From NCBI RefSeq assembly GCF_019711615.1, contig NZ_JAIGNS010000003.1, positions 186,001 to 250,000 of the forward strand: 64,000 nt of DNA, given 5' to 3'. The position numbers and the translations under genes were made by a program. The notes beneath the pieces are model-generated. The model had not been told where the DNA came from. It saw only the letters and a program-made list of their open reading frames with translations, and did not search any database. Origin of the DNA: Qipengyuania intermedia. Its GTDB lineage: Bacteria > Pseudomonadota > Alphaproteobacteria > Sphingomonadales > Sphingomonadaceae. Below are positions 9,746 to 21,538 of the stretch, piece after piece; within the stretch, counting starts at the first letter, position 1, and every line of letters begins with the position of its first letter.

Positions 9746-11587
9746 TTAGTAGACCCGCTTTTTCGGCTCGATGTAGTCGACGTCGTCGGTCAGCGTGTAT
9801 TCGTGAACCGGGCGATAATCGATCTTTACGCCGCCGCCATTGCCGCCCCATCCTTCGAACCAGGCGATGGTGTGCTTCATCCAGTTCGCATCGTCACGCT
9901 CGGGGAAGTCCTCGTGCGCGTGGGCCCCGCGGCTTTCCTTGCGGTTTTCGGCCGAAGCGATAGTCACATTGGCCTGCGCCATGAGGTTGTCGAGTTCGAG
10001 CGTTTCGATGAGGTCGCTGTTCCAGATCATCGAGCGGTCGTGGACCTTCACGTCCTCCATCCGCTTGTTGACGTCGCGGAGCAGCTCGACACCTTCGGAC
10101 AGCAGCTTGCTGTCGCGGAACACGGCGGCGTGCTTCTGCATGCTCTTCTGCATGTCCGAACGCAGGACAGCGGTCGGGATGCTGCCGTCGGCGTGACGGA
10201 AGTGATCGAGGCGGGTCAGCGCGAGGTCGGCGCTGTCCTTGGGAAGCTCGTCATGGCTGACGCCGGGCTTGACGATTTCCTTGAGGCGATGGCCGGTCGC
10301 GCGTCCAAAGACCACGAGATCGATCAGCGAGTTCGAGCCGAGACGGTTTGCACCATGGACCGACACGCACGCTGCTTCGCCTACGGCGAAAAGGCCGGGG
10401 ACGATCTTTTCCGGATCCTTCGGATCGCCTGCCATCACTTCGCCGTGATAGTTACAGGGTATGCCGCCCATGTTGTAATGGACCGTCGGCGTGACCGGCA
10501 GAGGCTGCTTGGTCAGGTCGACACCGGCAAAGATCTTGCCGCTTTCGGTGATGCCCGGCAGGCGCTCGCCCAGCACCTTGGGATCGATGTGATCGAGGTG
10601 CAGGTAGATGTGGTCGCCATCCGGCCCGACACCGCGCCCTTCACGCATTTCCAGCGCCATCGAACGCGACACGACATCGCGCGATGCAAGATCCTTGGCG
10701 CTAGGGGCATAGCGTTCCATGAACCGCTCGCCTTCGGAGTTGGTCAGGTAACCGCCCTCGCCGCGCGCACCTTCGGTGATGAGCACGCCAGCACCGTAGA
10801 TCCCTGTCGGGTGGAACTGGACGAATTCCATGTCCTGCAGCGGCAGGCCTGCGCGCAGGACCATGCCACCACCGTCGCCGGTGCAGGTATGGGCCGAGGT
10901 CGCGGTGTAATAGCAGCGGCCATAACCGCCCGTCGCCAGCACCACGGCATGGCTGCGGAAGCGGTGAATCGTCCCGTCGTCGAGACACATCGCGATGACG
11001 CCGCGGCAAACCTTGCCGTTCGGGCCGTCTTCCATGATCAGGTCGAGCGCGAAATATTCGATGAAGAAGTCCGCGTCGTACTTCAGGCTCTGCTGGTAGA
11101 GCGCGTGCAGCATGGCGTGGCCGGTACGGTCGGCCGCGGCACAGGTGCGCTGCACGGGCGGGCCTTCGCCCATGTTCTGCATGTGGCCGCCGAAGGGGCG
11201 CTGGTAGATCGTGCCGTCGTCATTGCGGCTGAAGGGCACACCGGCGTGCTCCAGCTCGTAGACCGCCTGCGGCGCTTCGCGGACCATGTATTCGATCGCG
11301 TCCTGGTCGCCGAGCCAGTCGGAGCCCTTGACCGTATCGTACATGTGCCACGACCAGTGGTCGGGCGTGTTGTTGCCGAGCGAGGCGGCGATGCCACCCT
11401 GTGCGGCGACGGTGTGCGAACGGGTCGGGAAGACCTTGGTGATGCAGGCAGTACGCAGGCCGCTTTCCGCGCTGCCCATGGTGGCGCGCAGGCCCGAGCC
11501 ACCGGCGCCTACGACGACGGTGTCATAGGTATGGTCGATGATCGGGTAGCTGCGACCGCCGATTTCGAAAGTTTCGGTGCGGGCCAT
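9746..11587 (-). CDS. sdhA: succinate dehydrogenase flavoprotein subunit
   Basis: A 613-residue flavoprotein of complex II, which oxidises succinate to fumarate and passes electrons to the quinone pool. FAD-binding GAGGSGLRA lies near the N-terminus and the flavinylation stretch [10 protein letters not shown] at about residues 55-64. The active-site region includes [21 protein letters not shown], of which [19 protein letters not shown] is diagnostic. [18 protein letters not shown] is also present. ATG at 11587 overlaps the sdhD stop by one base (TGATG). Gene order is sdhC-sdhD-sdhA. The iron-sulfur subunit gene sdhB, often next in line, is not here; a saccharopine-dehydrogenase-like gene follows instead. 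Confidence 0.97.
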   Translation of the reverse strand: MARTETFEIGGRSYPIIDHTYDTVVVGAGGSGLRATMGSAESGLRTACITKVFPTRSHTVAAQGGIAASLGNNTPDHWSWHMYDTVKGSDWLGDQDAIEYMVREAPQAVYELEHAGVPFSRNDDGTIYQRPFGGHMQNMGEGPPVQRTCAAADRTGHAMLHALYQQSLKYDADFFIEYFALDLIMEDGPNGKVCRGVIAMCLDDGTIHRFRSHAVVLATGGYGRCYYTATSAHTCTGDGGGMVLRAGLPLQDMEFVQFHPTGIYGAGVLITEGARGEGGYLTNSEGERFMERYAPSAKDLASRDVVSRSMALEMREGRGVGPDGDHIYLHLDHIDPKVLGERLPGITESGKIFAGVDLTKQPLPVTPTVHYNMGGIPCNYHGEVMAGDPKDPEKIVPGLFAVGEAACVSVHGANRLGSNSLIDLVVFGRATGHRLKEIVKPGVSHDELPKDSADLALTRLDHFRHADGSIPTAVLRSDMQKSMQKHAAVFRDSKLLSEGVELLRDVNKRMEDVKVHDRSMIWNSDLIETLELDNLMAQANVTIASAENRKESRGAHAHEDFPERDDANWMKHTIAWFEGWGGNGGGVKIDYRPVHEYTLTDDVDYIEPKKRVY

Positions 11588-11973
11588 CAGGCGGCTCCTC
11601 CGAGGGCAAGGCGCGCGATCGATACGAGACCGAAGGCTGCGCCGCCGATTGTTGCAAGGTTGAGAAGGGTGAGCACGCCGAACTTGGTGCCGGCGTCGTG
11701 AACGTAATCCTCGATCAGGACCTGGAGGCCCAGGCGCGCGTGCCAGAACACGCTGACGATCAGCAGCGCGAGTGCGGTGGCGGGCAGCGTCTGCGACGCC
11801 CAGCCGGTCATGGCCGCGTAATCGTAGGAAGGCAGCATCGCCAGGCTGACCACGAGGAACAGCATGAGCACGAGGTTGCCGATGGCGGTGAAGCGCTGCA
11901 CCAGCCAGTGATGCGCACCTTCGTGCGACGGGCCCAGCCCGCGCACGCGTCCGATGGAAGTTCCGTTACCCAT
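11587..11973 (-). CDS. sdhD: succinate dehydrogenase membrane anchor subunit
   Basis: A 128-residue hydrophobic anchor of complex II. After the N-terminal [19 protein letters not shown] there are three predicted helices (about 28-46, 58-77 and 98-120). [15 protein letters not shown] holds the His and Asp expected for haem and quinone contacts in SdhD. The gene sits between sdhC (9 bases away) and sdhA (1-base overlap), which fixes its identity despite the weak sequence conservation of this subunit. Confidence 0.93.
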   Translation of the reverse strand: MGNGTSIGRVRGLGPSHEGAHHWLVQRFTAIGNLVLMLFLVVSLAMLPSYDYAAMTGWASQTLPATALALLIVSVFWHARLGLQVLIEDYVHDAGTKFGVLTLLNLATIGGAAFGLVSIARLALGGAA

Positions 11974-11982
11974 TGCGCGGCC

Positions 11983-12363
11983 TCACTTAAGCAGGATCAC
12001 GGCCCAGAAAAGGGCGGTGAGGATGATTGCGATGACGGGCGACAGGATCGACCACGTCTTGTTGGTGTCGAGTTCGTAACCGGCACCGATGTCGAGCACG
12101 AAGTGGCGCAGACCGCTCATCATGTGGGTGAAGAATGCCCAGGTCAGACCGACCAGCACGATCATGCCGACGGGCGACCCCATGATGCCCGCGAAGGTCG
12201 CATAGGCCGCTTCACCAGCGGCCATCGAACCGAGCCACCACAGCAGCACGCCGAGTCCGACCAGGGCCAGCCCGTCACCGGTGATGCGGTGCAGGATGGA
12301 TACCGCCATATGCGGTCCCCATTTCCAGATCTGCAGGTGTGGTGAAAGCGGGCGGTTGGCCAT
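11983..12363 (-). CDS. sdhC: succinate dehydrogenase cytochrome b556 subunit
   Basis: A 126-residue cytochrome b subunit of complex II. The N-terminus RPLSPHLQIWKWGPHMAVSI carries the family SPH and the SILHRITG quinone-site pattern with Ser and Arg. Three helices follow, and the haem-ligand region is FFTHMMSGLRHFVLDIG. It is the first gene of the sdhCDA unit; GGAA lies about 9 bases before the ATG. The 108-base gap to the divergent SDR gene at 12472 must hold the promoters for both. Confidence 0.96.
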   Translation of the reverse strand: MANRPLSPHLQIWKWGPHMAVSILHRITGDGLALVGLGVLLWWLGSMAAGEAAYATFAGIMGSPVGMIVLVGLTWAFFTHMMSGLRHFVLDIGAGYELDTNKTWSILSPVIAIILTALFWAVILLK

Positions 12364-12471
12364 GCATCTATTCCATATCGCTGAATTCGTGCCGCCTCCT
12401 TAGCGAACTGCCGGTGCAAGGCAAGGCGTGCGGCCTCGACAAAAGGCGCAAATTTTCGAATAGCGTGATGC

Positions 12472-13182
12472 ATGACATGCATCCTTCTTACCGGCTCCTC
12501 CCGTGGGATAGGCGCCGCTTCCCGTACGGCACTCGAAGCGCGCGGCGCGAAAGTGATCGGGCAATCGACCTCGGGCGAAGGCTTCGGCACCCTCGCCGCG
12601 GACTTTCGCGACCCCGAAGCACCGGAGGCATTGTGGGAGGCCGCTCTCAAGCAGGCAGGCGGCGAAATCGACGTTCTCGTCAACAATGCGGGCCTGTTCG
12701 ATCCCAACCCGATCGAGAAACCGGACGGTGACTGGCTGGATGCATGGGAGGAGACCATGCGCATCAACCTGACTGCGTCTGCTCAGTTGAGCAGGCTTGC
12801 AGTCCGCCACTGGCAGGAACGCGGCGCGACCGGACGCATCGTCCATGTCGCCAGCCGCGCAGGCCATCGCGGCGATTCGCCCGCGCACTGGCACTATGCG
12901 GCCAGCAAGGGCGGGATGCTGGCGATGCACAAGACCATTGCGCGCCAGTATGCCGCAGAAGGTATCCTGAGCTTCGCCATCACGCCCGGCTTCACCGACA
13001 CCGCCATGGCCGGCGATTACCTCGACAGCCGGGGCGGCGCGGGCCTCCTGACCGACATTCCGCTCGGCCGTGTGGCGGAGCCGGAGGAGATCGCGCGGAT
13101 CGTCGAATTCCTCTCGCTGGATGCCCCGCCATCGCTTACCGGTGCGACGCTCGACGCCAATGGAGCAAGCTATGTCCGTTAA
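12472..13182 (+). CDS. SDR-family oxidoreductase
   Basis: A 236-residue short-chain dehydrogenase with TGSSRGIG near the N-terminus, NNAG at about 70-73, the catalytic Ser in VHVASRAGH and Tyr/Lys in HYAASKGG, and the C-terminal DANGASYVR. The substrate cannot be read from the sequence. No ribosome site is visible before the ATG. It heads a four-gene operon: its last 11 bases overlap the metallo-beta-lactamase gene, followed by prmA and a DUF2459 gene, each with overlapping stop and start codons. Confidence 0.9.
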   Translation: MTCILLTGSSRGIGAASRTALEARGAKVIGQSTSGEGFGTLAADFRDPEAPEALWEAALKQAGGEIDVLVNNAGLFDPNPIEKPDGDWLDAWEETMRINLTASAQLSRLAVRHWQERGATGRIVHVASRAGHRGDSPAHWHYAASKGGMLAMHKTIARQYAAEGILSFAITPGFTDTAMAGDYLDSRGGAGLLTDIPLGRVAEPEEIARIVEFLSLDAPPSLTGATLDANGASYVR

Positions 13183-14128
13183 AGCGCTGGTCGCGGCCCT
13201 GCCCTTGCTCATCGCTGCGTGTGCGGCGGTTCCTGCACCGCAAGTTGAAGATGCAGAGACGCCCCCCTCGCCCGCGCCAACGGCAAAGGTGGTGAATGCC
13301 CACGAAATGCAGATGGCGTTCCTCGATGCGTGCGAGCCGTGGGACGAATGGGCCAAGCCCGCTCCACCGTTCCAGTTGATGGGCAACAGCTGGTATGTCG
13401 GGACCTGCGGCATATCGTCGGTGCTGATTACCGGCGATGAAGGACATATCCTGATCGACAGCGGTGTCCCCGAGGCCGCCCCGCTGGTCCTCGCGAACAT
13501 CGCCTCGCTCGGCTTCGATGCGAAGGATATCCGCTATCTCCTGATGAGCCACGAGCATTTCGACCATGTCGGCGCGCATGCCGCCATCAAGGAAGCGACC
13601 GGCGCACAAGTGGTGGCTTCGGCAAGAGCCAAGCCCGTGCTCGAAACCGGGAAAGTCGCCGCCGACGATCCGCAGGCCGCCTCCGGCCACCCCGACATGA
13701 CCCCGGTAGAGGTCGACCGGGTGATCGCTGATGGGGAAATGATCGATCTCGGCAAGCTGCGCGTTACGGCGCATGAAACGCCCGGCCACTCGCCCGGGGC
13801 GCTCAGCTGGACGTGGTGGTCGTGTACGCTCCCCGGTGAACCGCCCGTGTGCAACCGCTTCGCCTATATCGACAGTCTTTCCGCCGTTTCCTCTGACGAC
13901 TACCGCTTCACCGACCACCCGGAAATGGTTCGCGCGTTCCGGACCAGCATCGACAAGGCACGCCAGCTTCAATGCGAGTATCTGGTGACGCCGCATCCCT
14001 CGGCCGGGTCCATGCTGGACCTGATGAGCGGCGAATACGGGCTCTACTTGCACAGGGGCTGCGGCTTCTATGCAGAGCGGTTGAGCAAGCGCCTCGACGA
14101 ACGTCTCGCGAAGGAAGCTGCCGAATGA
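13172..14128 (+). CDS. subclass B3 metallo-beta-lactamase, predicted lipoprotein
   Basis: A 318-residue metallo-beta-lactamase-fold protein. The zinc ligands of subclass B3 are all present: HEHFDH at 127-132 (HxHxDH pattern), H206 in TPGHSPGALSWTW and H275 in TPHPSAG. The N-terminus has an IAAC lipobox ending at Cys17, so it is probably anchored in an envelope membrane. B3 enzymes hydrolyse most beta-lactams including carbapenems, and related chromosomal enzymes occur in sphingomonads; activity here is inferred. ATG at 13172 has GGAG 6 bases upstream and overlaps the SDR gene by 11 bases; the stop overlaps prmA as ATGA. It therefore appears to be expressed with housekeeping genes rather than from its own regulated promoter. 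Confidence 0.9.
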   Translation: MSVKALVAALPLLIAACAAVPAPQVEDAETPPSPAPTAKVVNAHEMQMAFLDACEPWDEWAKPAPPFQLMGNSWYVGTCGISSVLITGDEGHILIDSGVPEAAPLVLANIASLGFDAKDIRYLLMSHEHFDHVGAHAAIKEATGAQVVASARAKPVLETGKVAADDPQAASGHPDMTPVEVDRVIADGEMIDLGKLRVTAHETPGHSPGALSWTWWSCTLPGEPPVCNRFAYIDSLSAVSSDDYRFTDHPEMVRAFRTSIDKARQLQCEYLVTPHPSAGSMLDLMSGEYGLYLHRGCGFYAERLSKRLDERLAKEAAE

Positions 14129-15027
14129 GCGCATGGAAACTCTCGGGTGAAGCGTCGAAACAGGTCGTTCAGGCAGCGCTGCTTGCGCATGACGAGGCCT
14201 GGGATTTTCCCGAAGAGCTGGTCGTGTCCGGTCGGGAGATCGCGGAAGACAAACCGAACGACTGGATCCTGGAAGTCTGGCTCGAGCGCAAACCGACTGC
14301 AGCGGACAGGAAAGCCGTCGCTGGCCTGTTCGCAGGCGAAGCACCGGAACTCGAAGCAGAAAAGCTGCCCGATCAGGACTGGGTCACGCTCAGCCAGCAG
14401 GGCGTCGAGCCGATCCGCGCGGGGCGCTTCCACGTGCGCACGCCGGAACACGATCCAGACCCGTCGATGGTCGATTTCGCCATTCCTGCCAGCCAGGCCT
14501 TCGGGACCGGCCAGCACGAAACGACCGCTGCCTGCCTTGCCATGCTCGACCTGATGAAACGCGAGGGCATTGCGGTGCGCAACCACGCCGACATCGGCAC
14601 CGGCACCGGCCTGCTGGCTTTCGCGGCGATGCATCTGTGGCCCCATGCGCTGGCAACCGCGTCCGATATCGATGCGGTGTGTGCGGGCGTTGTCGAAGAT
14701 AATGCAGCGCTGAACGATGTCGCGATGGGCAATAAGGGCGGCCAGCTGACCATGGTCATTGCGCCGGGAATGGATCACGAATTGCTGCAGGCGCGCGCGC
14801 CATACGACCTGCTCATCGCCAATATCCTCGCGGGGCCTTTGGTGGAGCTCGCGCCAGACTTCGCCTCCTCGATTACGCCGGGGGGAAGCTTGCTCTTGGC
14901 GGGACTTCTGCAAACGCAGGAAGCAGAGGTACGCCGGGCCTATCGCGCGCAAGGGCTGCGGCTGGCGCGCCGGGTCACCAATGGCGACTGGTCGATCCTG
15001 TGGTTACGCAAGAGCCGCATCCGGTGA
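14125..15027 (+). CDS. prmA: ribosomal protein L11 methyltransferase
   Basis: A 300-residue S-adenosylmethionine-dependent methyltransferase that trimethylates ribosomal protein L11. The family signature AFGTGQHETTAACLAMLD lies at about 130-147, and the SAM motif ADIGTGTGLLAFAA at about 158-171. The post-motif LLIANILAGPLVELA has the N-I-L-A active-site pattern. ATG at 14125 overlaps the beta-lactamase stop as ATGA, and its own TGA overlaps a GTG start of the next gene as GTGA. The length matches the family. Confidence 0.95.
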   Translation: MSAWKLSGEASKQVVQAALLAHDEAWDFPEELVVSGREIAEDKPNDWILEVWLERKPTAADRKAVAGLFAGEAPELEAEKLPDQDWVTLSQQGVEPIRAGRFHVRTPEHDPDPSMVDFAIPASQAFGTGQHETTAACLAMLDLMKREGIAVRNHADIGTGTGLLAFAAMHLWPHALATASDIDAVCAGVVEDNAALNDVAMGNKGGQLTMVIAPGMDHELLQARAPYDLLIANILAGPLVELAPDFASSITPGGSLLLAGLLQTQEAEVRRAYRAQGLRLARRVTNGDWSILWLRKSRIR

Positions 15028-15719
15028 CCGGGCGGCGCGCCCTGGCGATTACGGGTGTGGTGCTTGCCCTGCCCGTGCTTGCCCTGGCGCTCTTCCTCTT
15101 GTCGGCCTGGATCGGCAGCTCCGTGCCGCGCAATTCAGACTGGGCCGAAAGCGATGACGGTATCGTCATCATGGTCGAAACCAACGGTATCCACACCGGT
15201 ATCGTCATGCCGGTCGTCACCGATGTGAAGGACTGGCGGCAGACGTTCCCTTCCGCAGGCATGACACGCTCGGACGGCCGCATGCCGACCCACGTCGCGA
15301 TCGGGTGGGGCGAGAAGGAGGTCTTCCTCAACACGCCGACCTGGGGCGACCTGAAGGCGAGCACTGCCTTGCGTATTGCCTTCCAGGGCGGCGACGGACT
15401 GATGCGGGTGGGCCATTACGCATGGCCGCAACCGTCCGAATACCATCGCCCGCTCGTGCTCCGTCCGGAGGAATACCGCGTGCTGGTCGAAGAGGTCGAA
15501 GCGGCCTTACCCCATGTGCCGCATGGCGAGGAGCGCTTCAGCCACGACAGTTTCGAACACGGCGCGCGCAATTACGATGCGCTCGGGCGCTACACGCTCG
15601 CGAATACCTGCAACCAGTGGGTCGGCGATACGCTGGCAAAAGCCGGGGTGAAGATGGGCCACTGGACGCCGCTGGCCGGAGGGGTGATGAAATGGATCCC
15701 CTCGCCCACCGAGAACTAG
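15024..15719 (+). CDS. DUF2459 (TIGR02117) membrane-anchored protein
   Basis: A 231-residue protein of the DUF2459 family, whose role is unknown. An N-terminal anchor (GRRALAITGVVLALPVLALA) is followed by an exported domain with the family patterns ETNGIHTGIVMPV, VAIGWGEKEVFLNTPTW and NTCNQWVGDTLAKAG. The Cys/His/Asn arrangement is reminiscent of a cysteine-hydrolase fold, but no activity is documented that I know of. GTG at 15024 is chosen because it overlaps the prmA stop as GTGA; another GTG at 15000 would add eight residues. The gene converges on the next one with a 4-base overlap of stop codons. Confidence 0.85.
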   Translation: MTGRRALAITGVVLALPVLALALFLLSAWIGSSVPRNSDWAESDDGIVIMVETNGIHTGIVMPVVTDVKDWRQTFPSAGMTRSDGRMPTHVAIGWGEKEVFLNTPTWGDLKASTALRIAFQGGDGLMRVGHYAWPQPSEYHRPLVLRPEEYRVLVEEVEAALPHVPHGEERFSHDSFEHGARNYDALGRYTLANTCNQWVGDTLAKAGVKMGHWTPLAGGVMKWIPSPTEN

Positions 15720-16816
15720 GTAGTCTCGCTCGCCATCCTGGCTTCGTGATACTCGACTACCGAGCGCGTCACCGATTGCATCATTTCGAAGCGCGCCGGG
15801 TAGGAAGTGCGGGTCCGCGCAATGAGGACGGCCACCGCGTACTGCGTGCCATCGGGCGCGGTCAGCACGCCCACGTCGTTGTAACCGGACTGGTCGCCAT
15901 CGTAGACCTGGCCCGTGCCGGTCTTGTGCGCGATCGACCAGCCGGATGGCACCCCGCCCTTGAGCCGCTGCGGACCACTCTTGGTATTTTCCAGTGTCGA
16001 CAGGATGAACTCGGTGGACCGTGGCGATAGCAATTCCCCGCGCGCCAGGCGCGCCAAAGCCTGCGCCATACCGGACGCGCTTGCCCCGTCGATGGGATCG
16101 TCGAGATAATCCTCGAAGGCCTCGCGCCTCCTGTCTTCCGGCACCCGGTCGCGCGCTTCGTAGAAATTGCGCCCGATGGAATAGCTGGGTTGCCAGTCGA
16201 GACCGGCGATGGCGCTCTGCTTGCTGCGCTCGTCGGTGCCGAATTGCACGCCCGTAATGCCCTTCCGGCGCATGAAAGCCTCCACCGCCTGCGTGCCGCC
16301 GACGCGGCGCAGGAGCCGGTCGTTGGCGGTATTGTCGCTCTGCGTCAGAGCACGCTCCATGAGGTCGCGATAATCGGTGCGGAACACGCCGCGCGTGCGC
16401 ACAATATCGCGGATCGGCTGGTAGAACACCGTCAGGTCTTCGCGCCGGATCGCGACCGGTTCGGACAAATCCAGCGCGCCTTCATCCACCAGGTCGAGCG
16501 CGGTCAGCGAGACCCACAGCTTGCTGACGCTTTGCTGGGGAAACGGCCTGTCGCCATTGTAGGCCATGGTCGCCCCGCTCGCGACTTCGACTGCGGCGAT
16601 GCCGACTTCGCCCGCAAAGCCCTCGCCGATTTCCTGCAGTCTCGCTTCGAGCATCTCTTGCCGGGCGTCCAGTTCCGGTTCCTCCTCGACCACTTCTTCG
16701 GGCATGACCCGCTCTTCGAATTCCGCAGCGCTTTCTGCCGGACCTTGGACGCAGGTGCCGAGCAGGAAGAACGCGGAGACGATCAGGAGCGTGAGGGTTA
16801 CAAGCGGTCGGGTCAC
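15716..16816 (-). CDS. class A beta-lactamase-like serine hydrolase, exported
   Basis: A 366-residue protein with all three penicillin-interacting motifs in class A order: S96-V-S-K99, S160-D-N162 and K298-T-G300. A Glu (E196) lies 36 residues after the SDN serine, the spacing of Glu166 in TEM, but the local sequence TDERSKQ differs from the usual omega loop. The stretch before KTG is about 34 residues longer than in TEM, with an extra charged loop near 205-245. A hydrophobic N-terminus (about 4-20) and an acidic linker precede the domain. It may be a divergent beta-lactamase or a related envelope hydrolase. The start is GTG with no clear ribosome site. It lies 1.6 kb from the B3 enzyme on the opposite strand. 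Confidence 0.82.
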   Translation of the reverse strand: MTRPLVTLTLLIVSAFFLLGTCVQGPAESAAEFEERVMPEEVVEEEPELDARQEMLEARLQEIGEGFAGEVGIAAVEVASGATMAYNGDRPFPQQSVSKLWVSLTALDLVDEGALDLSEPVAIRREDLTVFYQPIRDIVRTRGVFRTDYRDLMERALTQSDNTANDRLLRRVGGTQAVEAFMRRKGITGVQFGTDERSKQSAIAGLDWQPSYSIGRNFYEARDRVPEDRRREAFEDYLDDPIDGASASGMAQALARLARGELLSPRSTEFILSTLENTKSGPQRLKGGVPSGWSIAHKTGTGQVYDGDQSGYNDVGVLTAPDGTQYAVAVLIARTRTSYPARFEMMQSVTRSVVEYHEARMASETT

Positions 16817-16862
16817 TGTAATGCCAACAAAAGCGTGCGCATAAGTTTCCGGAAAGTCGGGA

Positions 16863-19501
<2,639 letters not shown>

Positions 19502-19523
19502 CCTGCCCGGGCTAGTCGCGCCG

Positions 19524-20516
19524 TCAGGACATCCACGACACGCCCGAACTTGCTATCGACCAACCTCCGCGCATGGGTTGCATGACATAGCCCTGCCCTT
19601 CGCCGCCCATGTTGCCGAAGATGCGCGCGCCCTCGGCCAAGCAGCGGCTTTGCCCGTCGCAGTCGAGCCGCGCCTCGACGAGCACCGCCGGGCTGCCATC
19701 CGCCCGCAGCTGCACGCCGCCATCCTGCCAGCGACATGCGCCAGTGCGATAGACACGCTCGAAGCGGCTCGAGAGGCTTTGGAATAGCGCATCGTCCACC
19801 TCGCGCAGGCACACCGGGCGATCGTGCGCGTCCTCTCCTTCGCGCAATCCGGAAATCATATGCGCGAATAGCGCCTCGCGCGGATCGTCGAAGCCGAGTA
19901 TCTCTATCGGAGCACCAGTGCTGCCTGGTCCGCGCTCTTTCACGCTTTGAAGGAAGTCTGGCGCGGGAGGCGGTGGAGGAGGCGGCGCAGAACGAAAACC
20001 GGCATCGTCCGTAAAAGCACGTTCAACGATTTCCACGCTGTGAATTTGCACTGCCGGTGCCGTCGCGCAGCTTTCGGGCACCTCCTGACTGGCAAAGTCG
20101 GAGATCGGCTTCGCAGGTGGCAGCGCGCCACCGCCGCCGCGGATCCGGTCGCCCACCCCTAAGCGCAAGCCATCGGGCAATTCGACGGCCACACCGCGCT
20201 CCGCATCGCGGACGATTTGCGTGCCTTCGGGCCAGAGGATCACAGCCTCTTCCGGAGCGCCGGACAGGTAGAAACATGGTCCGCGCTGGACCACTGTACC
20301 GGCCTGGATCGCCTCCAGCGCACCGATGTTGGTGTAGGTCAGCAGCGCTGGCATCGCCTCGCCTGGCTGGTTGGCCGGGAATTTCCCATCGGGCACTTGA
20401 GGAGTCCGTTCGTCTCTTTCTCCGGAACAGGACGTCAGGGCGGCAGCGAAAAGAGCAGCGCAGGCGAGAGACAGTGCAGGATTATGCCGTCTTTGCCGAG
20501 GTACGCCGACTTCCAT
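19524..20516 (-). CDS. lipoprotein with one copy of a four-Cys domain
   Basis: A 330-residue predicted lipoprotein (lipobox LTSC, Cys30). Residues about 58-150 form a domain with GPCFYLSG, VILWPEGTQIV and a glycine run, common in exported hypotheticals. A Pro-rich linker (about 177-186) leads to a C-terminal domain with C236, C261, C286, C292 and W319. The spacing C-x24-C-x5-C-x26-W matches two copies in the neighbouring lipoprotein. No function is known. The start at 20516 lies 5 bases after the neighbour's stop, so the two are probably one operon; no good ribosome site is visible. Confidence 0.7.
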   Translation of the reverse strand: MEVGVPRQRRHNPALSLACAALFAAALTSCSGERDERTPQVPDGKFPANQPGEAMPALLTYTNIGALEAIQAGTVVQRGPCFYLSGAPEEAVILWPEGTQIVRDAERGVAVELPDGLRLGVGDRIRGGGGALPPAKPISDFASQEVPESCATAPAVQIHSVEIVERAFTDDAGFRSAPPPPPPPAPDFLQSVKERGPGSTGAPIEILGFDDPREALFAHMISGLREGEDAHDRPVCLREVDDALFQSLSSRFERVYRTGACRWQDGGVQLRADGSPAVLVEARLDCDGQSRCLAEGARIFGNMGGEGQGYVMQPMRGGWSIASSGVSWMS

Positions 20517-20521
20517 TTCGA

Positions 20522-21499
20522 TCAGGAGATCACGCCGTTTCCGGTGCGTTCGACGGTCCATCTCCCGTCGACGCGACTGATGCGGTATTCCCATGCCTGC
20601 GCGCCGAGATTGGCGGTGATCCAACCGCCCCATGCCGTGCATTCGTCCTTCGTCGGGCAGACCGTCCGGCGCACCGAATAGATGACCGCCCGTTCGCCTG
20701 TGATGGCATCCACGACAAGCGCATCGTCTTTCCACACGCACCGGTCGAACGGGGCAAGCTCGGGATAGTGCTGGACCAGGGCGACCTCGACTTCGTCCGG
20801 CAGCGCTTCCGAGGTCTGGTTTCCCGACACGATCGTCGCACAGGTCGTGGCATAGCGTTCAGGATTGGCGAATTGCTCGTCCAATAGCGTTTTCAACACT
20901 GCCATCTGGGGGGTGTCCGGCAATTCCGCACGCGGTGCCGGCATTTCCTGACCACCGGTTTCGGCAGAGGTGAGTACGATGTCGAGTTCTTCGCGCTCGA
21001 TGCGCCACTCGCCACCCTCGAAAGTCATGCGATAATAGCTCCAGCCGTGCTGGCCGTTCGCGTAATAGCCTGCCCATGCAAGGCAGACTGTCGGCGTGTC
21101 GCACACCAGATCGTGAACGTCGAAAATAGCGGCAGCCTGTCCGGTATCGCTGGCCACGATATCGCGTCCATTGCGCTCGCACCGCGAGAGGGGAGACAGG
21201 CCCGGGAAGCGGGCGATGAGTTTGACTTCTACATCGGGATCCAGCGGACGGGCGCGTGACGCCTCATCATATAGATCGACCCTCCCGGCTGCCGCGCACA
21301 CGACGGGATAAGGGAGTTTCGATTGCGCGAAATAATTGCCCAACCGGTATTCCAGCAGCGCGAGGCGGGGCGTCTGGATGTTCTCGTAAAAGCCGGTCGC
21401 GAATGCGCCTTCCTGCGGTTCGTAGCGCGGCAAATAGGTCGAACAGCCCGCAAGGGCGGTAAGCGCCAGCGTCGCACAAAGGGTTCGGATCCAATGCAT
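20522..21499 (-). CDS. lipoprotein with duplicated four-Cys domain
   Basis: A 325-residue predicted lipoprotein (LAGC lipobox, Cys19). It is an internal duplication. Copy one has C68, C107, C133, C139 and W165; copy two has C220, C254, C281, C287 and W314. Both contain a V-E-V-x-L/L-I-x-x-x-P-x-L segment, an RC pair, a C-x5-C pair, an aromatic-rich middle and a W-[RT]-[IV]-E-R end. The fixed cysteines suggest disulfides outside the cytoplasm. I recognise no named family. ATG at 21499 gives a proper signal peptide; an in-frame TTG at 21529 is less likely. Confidence 0.7.
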   Translation of the reverse strand: MHWIRTLCATLALTALAGCSTYLPRYEPQEGAFATGFYENIQTPRLALLEYRLGNYFAQSKLPYPVVCAAAGRVDLYDEASRARPLDPDVEVKLIARFPGLSPLSRCERNGRDIVASDTGQAAAIFDVHDLVCDTPTVCLAWAGYYANGQHGWSYYRMTFEGGEWRIEREELDIVLTSAETGGQEMPAPRAELPDTPQMAVLKTLLDEQFANPERYATTCATIVSGNQTSEALPDEVEVALVQHYPELAPFDRCVWKDDALVVDAITGERAVIYSVRRTVCPTKDECTAWGGWITANLGAQAWEYRISRVDGRWTVERTGNGVIS

Positions 21500-21538
21500 T
21501 ACGGCGAATAACGCCCGAAATGCCCGCAAGTGCCCCGG

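Noticed and set aside
9428..11701. A 757-codon open frame antisense to sdhA and its neighbour
   Set aside because: It is the complement of two well-conserved genes in a G+C-rich genome; the translation has no family character.
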